A stretch of DNA of 64,000 nucleotides, from contig NZ_JAERUC010000004.1 of NCBI RefSeq assembly GCF_016745505.1, forward strand, positions 1 to 64,000, in the 5' to 3' direction. A model generated the notes under the pieces. That model saw nothing but the letters and a program-made list of their open reading frames with translations. It did not search any database and had not been told where the DNA came from. A program made the translations under genes and the position numbers. This DNA is from Streptomyces silvae. Its GTDB lineage: Bacteria; Actinomycetota; Actinomycetes; Streptomycetales; Streptomycetaceae. Below are positions 25,676 to 33,416 of this stretch, in pieces (position 1 is the stretch's first letter; every line of letters starts with the position of its first letter).

Positions 25676-26319
25676 GCGCGGGTGCGGGGGCCTCGGACGA
25701 CATCCGGGTGCTGGCCGTGGACGACCACCGGCTGCTGCGCGAGGCACTGTGCGAGCTCCTGGAGATGTACGAGGGGCTGACGGTGGTCGCGCAGGCCGAC
25801 GACGGGCCGAGCGGCGTGCGGATGGCCGGCCTGCACCGGCCGGACGTCGTGCTGCTCGACGTCGAGATGCCGGGGCCGGGCCCGCTCGCCAACCTGCGGG
25901 GGGTCCGCCAGGCGGCGCCCGAGGCGCGGATCATCATGCTGACGATGCACGGCAACCGCCAGCTCATCGACTCGCTGCTGTCCGCGGGGGCCGTGGGCTA
26001 CCTCCACAAGGAGGCCGACCGGGAGGTCCTCGTCTCCGCGATCCGCAGCGCGATGGCGGGCGGCACGACGATGTTCCTGCCGCGTACGCCGAGCGGTTCG
26101 GGTCCCGAGCGGGGGCCGGCGCCCGCCGACACCCTCACCCTCCGCGAGCGGGAGCTGATGGAGCTGGTCGCGCAGGGACTGAGCAACCGGCAGATCGGCT
26201 CCCGGCTGGGGATCACCGAGGGTACGGTCAAGCGCCATCTGCGGAACATCTTCGACAAGCTCGGCGCCACCTCCCGGCTGGACGCGGTCAACCGGGTCCA
26301 GCCGCTGCGCCGTTACTGA
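25672..26319 (+). CDS. NarL/LuxR-type response regulator
   Basis: 215 aa. Receiver domain with acidic pair D17-D18, phospho-acceptor D63 in VVLLDVEMPG, and K near 108 in GYLHKEA. A linker is followed by a LuxR helix-turn-helix (LTLRERELMELVAQGLSNRQIGSRLGITEGTVKRHLRNI). It is translated together with the histidine kinase and converges on the exporter gene with a 7-nt overlap. Confidence 0.95.
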   Translation: MSAGAGASDDIRVLAVDDHRLLREALCELLEMYEGLTVVAQADDGPSGVRMAGLHRPDVVLLDVEMPGPGPLANLRGVRQAAPEARIIMLTMHGNRQLIDSLLSAGAVGYLHKEADREVLVSAIRSAMAGGTTMFLPRTPSGSGPERGPAPADTLTLRERELMELVAQGLSNRQIGSRLGITEGTVKRHLRNIFDKLGATSRLDAVNRVQPLRRY

Positions 26320-27941
26320 GCCGCGGCGGCCCGTGCCGACTTCTCCCGCCGGTCGGCGATCAGCAGCGCGACCGCCGGGACGAGGGTGAGCGCGTACACG
26401 GCGAGCAGCAGACCGAAGGAATCGGCGAACGCGGCCGGTACGAGCCCGTGGTGGGACTGCGCGGCCCGGTCCAGGATGACCGTGACCACGGCGAGGGCGA
26501 AGGTGCCGCCGATCCGCTGGACCAGGTTGAGCTGCGCGGAGGCGTCCGGGATGGAGCGCGGCTCGACCGACTCGAAGGCGCGGGTCATGGCCGGCACGAT
26601 GGTCAGGCCCGTTCCCAGGCCCCGGACCGCGATCGCCGCGCACAGCAGCGCGTACGACGTGCTGGACGACAGGGCGGTCAGCGGAACGGTGGCCAGCATG
26701 GTGAGGACGATCCCGATCACGACGGTGGTGCCGCCGCCGATCTTCTTCATGATCGGGCGGCAGGCGAGGCCCGCCACGACGACTCCGGTGCCGCCGGCCG
26801 ACATCAGCAGACCCGTGGTGACGGCGCTCTCGCCGCGCGCCGACTCGAAGTACAGCGGGATCAGCATCATCGGGGAGAACAGGACGAAGCCGAGGCAGAA
26901 GATGTTGATGGCGGCCGTGCGGTAGACGCGGTGCGTGAACAGGCGCAGGTCGAGCAGCGGGGCTGCGGCACGCAGCTGGTGACGTACGAAGACGGCGCCG
27001 CTGACCACGGCCACCACCAGCGGGACCAGGAAGGCGGGGTGGGCGGACAGGCCCGTCTCGGAGAAGGCGTGGACGGCGAGGACGACACCGACCGTGCAGG
27101 CGGCGGCGGTCAGCAGGCCCAGCAGGTCGAGCGGGCGGCGGCCACCGTCCGGGCCGGCCGGGGTGTCCTTGGGGACGCGGCGCAGCGCCACCGCCAGCAG
27201 CACCGCGCACAGCGGGAGGTTGACGGCGTAGACCGCCCACCAGCCCCAGGCGTTGACCAGGAGTCCGCCGACGGTGGGGCCGAGCAGCGGGCTGATCAGC
27301 ATGACGCTGCCGTTCAGCGCCTGGACCTGGCCGAGGCGTTCACGCGGCATGCCGCTGGTGAGCAGGATCGTGGCGACCGGGACGAGCACGCCCGCTGCGG
27401 CGCCGGACAGGGCACGCCCGGCGACCAGTTCGGGGAGCGTCGCGCTGAGGGCGCAGGCCGCCGAGCCGGCCGCGAAGACGGCGACGGAGGCGATGAAGGT
27501 GCGGCGGGTACCGAAACGCGAGGCCAGCCAGCCTGCGGCCGGCATCAGGGCGACCAGGGCCAGCAGGTAGGCGGTGACGACCCATTGGACCTGGGTGATG
27601 GCGCCGAAGCGGGCGGAGGTGTCGGCCAGCGAGACGTTGACGATGGTGGTGTCGAGCTGGGCGACGAAGGCTCCGCCCACGGCCACGGCGATGGTGAGGA
27701 TCGCGGTGCGGGTGGCGGCCGCGGCCGCGGGGTCACGGACGGTCGCGGGGCCTTGGTCCGTGGCGGGGCCTCGGTCCTCGGCGGGAGGCGCGTCGGCCCC
27801 GGGAGCCGGCTCGGCAGGGCGGGCGTCCGTCGCCGTGGAGCGGTCCGCCGGGGGTGTCGGGCCCACCGCAGGCGCGGGCTCCGCCACGGAGGTCGGGTCC
27901 GTCGACGGCACCGGGGGCTCGGTTCTCTGGTCCAGGGACAT
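26313..27941 (-). CDS. DHA2-family (EmrB/QacA) MFS exporter
   Basis: 542 aa. A 60-residue Pro/Ala/Thr-rich cytosolic leader precedes 14 predicted membrane helices. Motif A-like ASRFGTRRTF lies after the second helix, and motif C-like SGAAAGVLVPVATILL and SPLLGPTVGGLLV occur in the region expected for drug/H+ antiporters. It probably exports the cluster product or an intermediate. ATG at 27941 has AAGGA at a suitable distance. The 280-nt gap before the next gene contains a short tandem repeat. Confidence 0.88.
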   Translation of the reverse strand: MSLDQRTEPPVPSTDPTSVAEPAPAVGPTPPADRSTATDARPAEPAPGADAPPAEDRGPATDQGPATVRDPAAAAATRTAILTIAVAVGGAFVAQLDTTIVNVSLADTSARFGAITQVQWVVTAYLLALVALMPAAGWLASRFGTRRTFIASVAVFAAGSAACALSATLPELVAGRALSGAAAGVLVPVATILLTSGMPRERLGQVQALNGSVMLISPLLGPTVGGLLVNAWGWWAVYAVNLPLCAVLLAVALRRVPKDTPAGPDGGRRPLDLLGLLTAAACTVGVVLAVHAFSETGLSAHPAFLVPLVVAVVSGAVFVRHQLRAAAPLLDLRLFTHRVYRTAAINIFCLGFVLFSPMMLIPLYFESARGESAVTTGLLMSAGGTGVVVAGLACRPIMKKIGGGTTVVIGIVLTMLATVPLTALSSSTSYALLCAAIAVRGLGTGLTIVPAMTRAFESVEPRSIPDASAQLNLVQRIGGTFALAVVTVILDRAAQSHHGLVPAAFADSFGLLLAVYALTLVPAVALLIADRREKSARAAAAQ

Positions 27942-28028
27942 ACGGGGTCGTCCTTCGGGTGGGTGGTGGATCGGACTTGGGGTGGGTCGGGGACGGGCTT
28001 ACGTGACCGGGTGGGGCCGCAGGGAGCG

Positions 28029-28078
28029 GGACGGCCCGTCGTGGAGCAGGACGGCCCGTCGTGGAGCAGGACGGCCCG
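28029..28078. repeat. 20-bp tandem repeat, 2.5 copies
   Basis: ACGGCCCGTCGTGGAGCAGG occurs at 28031-28050 and 28051-28070, then continues imperfectly. It lies in the non-coding gap between the start of the MFS gene and the end of the acyltransferase gene. Confidence 0.75.
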
Positions 28079-28221
28079 CCGTGAGCGGAGCGCTCGCGGT
28101 GACCGGGCCGGGGCCGGGTGGTGCGTCGCAGGTCGGAGCGGGGGCGGCCGCATCGAGGATCAGCGCGCCGTGCCGGAGCTGGGTCACCCGCCCGAGCAAG
28201 GCCCCTCGCCAAGACCTCGGC

Positions 28222-29373
28222 TCAGCCGGAGTGCAGGGCCTCGGTGATGTCGTCCAGGAGCGCCCCGGCTTTCTCCCGGGCGCCCGGACGGTCGCGGCAG
28301 GCCAGGGTCAGCTCGGTGCTGTCGCCCACGCGGCAGGCGCTCAGGAACATCTCGGCGTACGGGACCAGCATCGGCAGCGTGGAGAAGGAGGTGGCGCGGA
28401 AGGCGGGCGACGAGAAGGCCTGCGGGTCGACCTCGCCGTGGTCGGAGATGATCGCCGTACAGGGGAAGCGGGTGCCGTCGAACTCGCGGGCCTCGCTCAG
28501 GTTGTTGGCGAACGGGTTGTCGCGCAGGAAGTTACGGTCGAGGACGGCGACCTCGGTCTTGGCGATCAGGGCGCGGACCAGCGTGGAGTGGACGCGTTTC
28601 CAGCCGTCGTCACGGCGCAGGTCGAGCACGAGCTGGGAGGTCAGGTTGGCGGTGGAGCGCGTCGTGGGGTCGTGGCGGCGCAGGTCCACCGGGACGATCA
28701 GGCGGCCGGTGTCCGTGGTGAGGTGGCGGGAGAGGGCGGCCGCGGCGCGGGCGGTGACCCCGGACGGTGCGGCGGGCACCCGGCGGCGCAGCCACAGGGG
28801 CTGCTCGCCCGCGGGCCCCTCGCCGACGATCGCGGGCAGCCCGGTGAGCCGGGTCGCCGCGGGGGCCGGGCGGACGTCGCCCGCCGCCGTGCGGAAGTGC
28901 GCGTCGTCCACCGTGTCCGGGCAGCCGGCCAGGTCCTCGCCGCGCAGGGACCGGAAGACGTCCGCGATCCACTGCCGCAGGCCGCGCCCGTCGGTGACGA
29001 TGTGGCTGGCCCGGACGACCAGCCGGGTGGACCCCGCGTCCGGGATCAGGCCCAGTTCGCAGACGGGCCCGGTGACCACCGACAGATCGCGGTGGAAGAA
29101 GGGGTGGCCGAGGCCGGTGCCGGCGGGCAGCTCCACGACCTCGGGCACGGTGCCGGCGGCGCGCCACAGCGCGCCCCGGCGGCGTACCGCGAGGCCGGGA
29201 CTCGCCTCGGTCGCCGCGCGGGCGGCCCGTCGTAGCGCGACCGCGTCGAGCGTGCCCTCGCCCTCGATCACCATCTGGATGAGCTGCGGGGTGCCTGTGG
29301 CGGCGGCGTTGAGGTAGCCCCGTTCGATCGGGGAGATGCGGCGGGTGTACGGCCGCGCGGCGGTGAGGGTCAT
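28222..29373 (-). CDS. Condensation-fold (PapA/WS-like) acyltransferase
   Basis: 383 aa. The catalytic HxxxDG motif is present as HIVTDG (H124, D128). Further family segments are PFFHRDLS, VPVDLRRHDP and the C-terminal SDHGEVDPQAF, which matches the second-half DFGW-like region only loosely. Such enzymes transfer an acyl group from a carrier protein or CoA to an alcohol or amine. As the last gene of the operon it is a good candidate for release or final acylation of the product. The ATG overlaps the PPTase stop (ATGA) and has AGGAGG upstream. Confidence 0.8.
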   Translation of the reverse strand: MTLTAARPYTRRISPIERGYLNAAATGTPQLIQMVIEGEGTLDAVALRRAARAATEASPGLAVRRRGALWRAAGTVPEVVELPAGTGLGHPFFHRDLSVVTGPVCELGLIPDAGSTRLVVRASHIVTDGRGLRQWIADVFRSLRGEDLAGCPDTVDDAHFRTAAGDVRPAPAATRLTGLPAIVGEGPAGEQPLWLRRRVPAAPSGVTARAAAALSRHLTTDTGRLIVPVDLRRHDPTTRSTANLTSQLVLDLRRDDGWKRVHSTLVRALIAKTEVAVLDRNFLRDNPFANNLSEAREFDGTRFPCTAIISDHGEVDPQAFSSPAFRATSFSTLPMLVPYAEMFLSACRVGDSTELTLACRDRPGAREKAGALLDDITEALHSG

Positions 29374-30017
29374 TCCTCCTCCAAGTGGTGGAAGCGCACC
29401 GGGGCCGGTGCGTCGCAGGCGAGGGCGAGGTGCAGGGGCGGTTCGCCCTCGGCCCGCAGGACGACGGAACGCACCTCGTAGGTACCGGTGTTCGTGGGCC
29501 GCCAGCCCGGCTGCCACGCGGGCAGCCGGGTTCCGGCGAAGGTCTCCTTCGTCAGGTGCGAGGCCTTGATGAGCGCCTCGCACTCGGCGAAGTCCCTGAT
29601 CGTGGCCGGCTCCTCACGGCCGAGCAGGTCGCCGAGCCAGCGCAGGGCGTTCGGCCGGTCGCGCTCGTCCTGGAGGTCCACGCCGATCGCGCGGCGGGCG
29701 GGCGCGAAGGCCACGGCGCTGTACGTGCCGACGTGCGCCACCGAGGCGGACAGGTCCAGGGAGGGCACCGACCACCGCTTGTGGCCGTCCCGCGCCAGGT
29801 CGCCGGCGGTGACCCGTACCCCGTACGTCGTGGCGAGCGCCCCCACGATCAGGGAGCGGCCCGAGGCGGACAGCCGGTGCCCCATCCGGTCGCGGGGCAG
29901 CCCGCGGTGCCGGGAGACCAGGACGTTCACCGCCTCCCCCGCCGCCGACGGCCCGTCGGGCGCCAGCGTGTAGCCGGCCAGTCCCGGATCGAGGAGCAGT
30001 CCCATCAGGGCGCCCAT
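29370..30017 (-). CDS. 4'-phosphopantetheinyl transferase
   Basis: 215 aa of the Sfp-like type. SASVAHVGTYSAVAFA and AIGVDLQDERDRPN (Asp114 as metal ligand) correspond to family motifs. The last motif, usually WxxKEA, is altered to FAECEALIKAS, which keeps the Glu and Lys. It would activate the two carrier proteins of the operon by adding phosphopantetheine to S55 and S32. It starts at an ATG sharing one base with the KS-CLF stop (TGATG). Confidence 0.75.
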   Translation of the reverse strand: MGALMGLLLDPGLAGYTLAPDGPSAAGEAVNVLVSRHRGLPRDRMGHRLSASGRSLIVGALATTYGVRVTAGDLARDGHKRWSVPSLDLSASVAHVGTYSAVAFAPARRAIGVDLQDERDRPNALRWLGDLLGREEPATIRDFAECEALIKASHLTKETFAGTRLPAWQPGWRPTNTGTYEVRSVVLRAEGEPPLHLALACDAPAPVRFHHLEEE

Positions 30018-32332
30018 CACGCCTCCGGGTCGAGGACGGCCGCCGCGTAGCTGCCGCCGTACGCGAAACTCGACAGCAGCACGGGGCCGGGGGTGCCGGC
30101 TCCGGTGAGGGCGGCGACCAGGCCGAGGGCGCCCGCGCTGCCGTAGGTCTCGCCGAGCAGGGCCTTGGGGGCGAGGGCCGGCCGGCCGTCGAGGCCGGTG
30201 TGGCGCAGGGCCGCCCGTTGTGCCAGGTCGACCAGCGGGTGGCCGGACGCGGCCGAGACGACCGTGCCGATCCCCTCCGGGCCGAGGTCCGCCTCGGCGA
30301 GCGCCGAGCGCAGGGAGCGTCCCCAGGCCTCGCCGTCCCTGGCGATGCGGCCGATGCCGGCCGGTTCGCCGCTGGCGCCGAAGCCGCGGACCCGCGCCAG
30401 GACCTCGGCGCCCCGGTCCTCGGCCGCCGCCCGGCTCTCCAGCAGGATCGCCGCGGCGCCCTCGCTGAGGACGGCGCCGGTGCGCCCGCCGGGCACGACG
30501 TGCGCGGACCGGGCGTAGCCGGGGAGCGCCGCCTGGGTGGCGAGTGCCTGCTCGGGGAACTCGTCGGCGACCACCACCATGATCCGTTCGGCGGCGCCGC
30601 GGGCGATGACCCTGGCGGCGAGCTGGAGCGCGAGCACGGAGCTGGTGCCGCCGTTGGCGATGGTCGCGGTGTAGCCGCGGAAGCGGTGCAGCATCGCGAC
30701 ATGGCCGGCGGCGGCGTTGACGACGGTGTTGGCGAACAGGGACGGGTTGGCGCCGGTGATGCCCGAGCGCACCACGCCCTCGTGGAACCGCAGGACCGAG
30801 GTCACCGGGCCGTACCCGGTGGCGAAGACGACGCCGGTCGACTCCGCGACGGCCCGCGAGGGTTTGCCGTGGCGGGCGTACAGGTCGCCCACGGCGGACG
30901 CGGCGAGCAGGCTCAGCGGGTCCATGCGGCGGGCCCGGCTGGGGTTCGTACCGCGCGAGGCGGCCTTGATGTCGACCCGGCCGACCGGCACCCTGCCGAT
31001 GCCCGGGACCTCCTCGAAGGTCTCGAAGCAGGGCCGCCCCTCGGCGAAGGCCGCGGCGATCGCCTCGGTGCCGCCCGCCGTTCCGGCCAGGCCCGCGACC
31101 CCGGTGACGACGACCTCCTGGACGGCCTCGCGGCGCGGCGGCCTGGATCCGGTGCGGCCGGGGCGGTTGAGGACGACGGAGGCGTTGTTGCCGCCGAACG
31201 CGAAGGAGTTCGACACCACCACCTCGGGGCGCGCGTCGCGGCCGGTGTCCGGGATGACGTCCAGGCCGTACGGCGAGGCGACGCCCCGGGTGTTGATGGT
31301 GGGCGGCAGGGTGCCCCGGTCGATGGCCAGGGTGCTCACCACGGCCTCGACCGCGCCGGCCGCGCCGAGGGTGTGGCCGAGGATCGACTTGGTGGAGCTG
31401 GCCGCCGGTATCTCCTGGCCGAACAGGAGCTTCAGCGCCTTGGGCTCGGAGGCGTCGTTGGCGGGGGTGCCGGTGCCGTGCAGGTTGAGGTAGTCGACGT
31501 CGGCGGGGGTGAGGCCCGCCGTGTCGAGGGCCTGGGCCATGGCGGCGCAGGCGCCCTTGCCGCTGGGGTCGGGCGCGGTCTGGTGGTAGCCGTCGCAGGA
31601 CAGGCCGTATCCGCCCAGCTCCGCGAGGACACGGGCGCCGCGCGCCTCGGCCCGCTCCACCGACTCCAGGACCATGAATCCGGCGCCCTCGCCGAGGGTG
31701 AGGCCGGTGGAGGCGGACAGCGGCGAGCACGGCTCGGCGTCCAGGGCGCCGAGCGCGCTGAACCCGTAGGCGGACAGCTCCGCGAGCGGGTCGACGCCGC
31801 CGCACACGACGAAGTCGACGTCGCCCTTCCACAGCAGCTCGGCGGCGTAGCCGAGGGCGACGGCGCTGGCCGCGCAGGCGTTGGAGAGGACCACGCGCGG
31901 GCCGCGCAGATCGAACTCCGTCGCGATGTAGTCGCCCACGCAGGGCAGTTGGGAGGCGACGGCCTGTTCTGTGTCCAGCCGGCCCTCCAGGACGAGGGTG
32001 CGGTGGGTGGCCTCCAGCGTCGGCATGGCGCCGAGGCTGGAGCCCACCACGACGGCCACCCGGTCGCGGTCCACGGTGGTCAGGTCGAGACCGCTGCCGT
32101 GCAGGGCCTCGCGGATCGCCGTGGCCGCGAGCGCGTAGCAGCGGTCCAGGTCGGCGGGCTGCTCGGCGGTGGCCATGCCCGCCCAGTCGGTGAGCAGCTC
32201 GGAGGTGTCGAAGAGGGTGTTGGTACGGATGCCGGTGGTGCCGGCCGCGATCGACGACCAGCTCTTCTCCACGTCGTCACCGGCTCCGGTGATCAGTCCC
32301 AGGCCCGTCAGGGCGATGTTCGGAGGTGTCAT
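30017..32332 (-). CDS. Ketosynthase-chain-length-factor fusion protein
   Basis: 771 aa, two ketosynthase-fold domains in one chain. The first (1-395) has the full catalytic triad: C153 in NACAAS, H285 in LHGTGTP, H320 in ILGHTLGAAGA. The second (405-771) keeps the fold but aligns G562 (ANGGTSS) with the Cys, A694 with the first His and E728 with the second, so it cannot condense and resembles a chain length factor. Type II systems normally encode these as two genes. The protein should elongate chains on the ACPs with malonyl units from the transacylase. SD GAGAGG precedes the ATG at 32332. Confidence 0.9.
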   Translation of the reverse strand: MTPPNIALTGLGLITGAGDDVEKSWSSIAAGTTGIRTNTLFDTSELLTDWAGMATAEQPADLDRCYALAATAIREALHGSGLDLTTVDRDRVAVVVGSSLGAMPTLEATHRTLVLEGRLDTEQAVASQLPCVGDYIATEFDLRGPRVVLSNACAASAVALGYAAELLWKGDVDFVVCGGVDPLAELSAYGFSALGALDAEPCSPLSASTGLTLGEGAGFMVLESVERAEARGARVLAELGGYGLSCDGYHQTAPDPSGKGACAAMAQALDTAGLTPADVDYLNLHGTGTPANDASEPKALKLLFGQEIPAASSTKSILGHTLGAAGAVEAVVSTLAIDRGTLPPTINTRGVASPYGLDVIPDTGRDARPEVVVSNSFAFGGNNASVVLNRPGRTGSRPPRREAVQEVVVTGVAGLAGTAGGTEAIAAAFAEGRPCFETFEEVPGIGRVPVGRVDIKAASRGTNPSRARRMDPLSLLAASAVGDLYARHGKPSRAVAESTGVVFATGYGPVTSVLRFHEGVVRSGITGANPSLFANTVVNAAAGHVAMLHRFRGYTATIANGGTSSVLALQLAARVIARGAAERIMVVVADEFPEQALATQAALPGYARSAHVVPGGRTGAVLSEGAAAILLESRAAAEDRGAEVLARVRGFGASGEPAGIGRIARDGEAWGRSLRSALAEADLGPEGIGTVVSAASGHPLVDLAQRAALRHTGLDGRPALAPKALLGETYGSAGALGLVAALTGAGTPGPVLLSSFAYGGSYAAAVLDPEA

Positions 32333-32343
32333 GACCCGGCCTC

Positions 32344-33387
32344 TCAAGCGATCTTGACGGTGAGGGAGCGGGCGATGACCCGGGGCAGGGTCGCGGTGCG
32401 CACGGGGCGCTCGTCGCCCGCCTCGTCCGCGGCGGTCAGCTCCAGTCCCGGCACCCAGAAGGGCGTGTCGAGCAGGGCCAGGACCAGCTCCTCCTCCGGG
32501 TTGGCGGCCGGCGCCTGGTGCAGGACGGTGCCGACCTCCTGACCGGCCGCGGTGACGGGCGTACCGGCTGCGAAGCGGCTGCCGACCGGGGCGACGAGTG
32601 CGGTGAGGCGGGCCTCGGACCCGGTCGGCGCGGTCAGCTCGTCCGAGCCGTGGAACTCGCCGATCCGGCTCCAGTCGATCATCCAGGCCAGGTCGGCCTC
32701 GCCGACGCCCAGTGCGCCGAACCCGGTGGCGTACACGCCCATCCCGGCCTCGGCCTGCACCCGGGAGAGGCCTTCCTCGCCGATCTCGGCGCCGCCCTGG
32801 TCGGCGACCCCGGCGAGCACCGCCTCGTGCGCGGCCTGCGGGGCGTCGGACAGCAGCAGGTAGCCGTACTCCCCGGTGGTGCCGACGCGGGCCAGGTGGG
32901 CGGTGGCGCCGGGGACGTCGAGGGTGGACTCGGTGACGCCGTGCAGGGTCAGGCCGGAGATGTCGAAGTCCACGAAGCCGGCCGCGACCGACCAGGCCAC
33001 GGGCCCCTCGAAGGCGGTGGCGCCCCAGCCGTCGGGGGACATCTCGACGGTGACACCGGCGGACGCGTCGAACCCGCCGAGGTAGGCGCCGAGTTCGTCG
33101 GCCGTGACGGCGGTGCGCGGCAGCAGCCACGACTCGTCGCCGATCTCGAAGTGCAGCAGGATCGCGAACGGCGTGCCGTCGGCGTTCAGTGCCAGCACCT
33201 CACGGACCGAGTCGGGCTCCACGTAGTCCGCGGACTTGGCGAGGAAGCCGTCGAGGAAGGTGAGCCGGTCGTCGCCGGTCAGCCGGACCAGCGGTGCGGT
33301 GACGCGGTACGCGCCGACGGCGCTGCGCAGGGTGGCGTAGTCCTCCGTGGCGGTGCGGACGGCCGGGGCGATGGTGGTGGCGGTCAT
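32344..33387 (-). CDS. GcvT/YgfZ-like folate-binding-fold protein
   Basis: 347 aa from the ATG at 33387. It shows the aminomethyltransferase fold: RLTGDDRLTFLDGFLAKSADYV near the N-terminus, GEYGYLLLSDA, then GLSRVQAEAGMGVYATGFG, and a C-terminal barrel with GTPVTAAGQEVGTVLHQ. The exact catalytic residues of GcvT are not all identifiable. Possible roles are tetrahydrofolate-linked one-carbon transfer or a repurposed isomerase/hydratase. It lies between the ketosynthase and the GNAT gene, with 12 and 29 nt gaps. Confidence 0.75.
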   Translation of the reverse strand: MTATTIAPAVRTATEDYATLRSAVGAYRVTAPLVRLTGDDRLTFLDGFLAKSADYVEPDSVREVLALNADGTPFAILLHFEIGDESWLLPRTAVTADELGAYLGGFDASAGVTVEMSPDGWGATAFEGPVAWSVAAGFVDFDISGLTLHGVTESTLDVPGATAHLARVGTTGEYGYLLLSDAPQAAHEAVLAGVADQGGAEIGEEGLSRVQAEAGMGVYATGFGALGVGEADLAWMIDWSRIGEFHGSDELTAPTGSEARLTALVAPVGSRFAAGTPVTAAGQEVGTVLHQAPAANPEEELVLALLDTPFWVPGLELTAADEAGDERPVRTATLPRVIARSLTVKIA

Positions 33388-33416
33388 GATCTGTCGTTGC
33401 CTTTCGGGTGGGTGGC

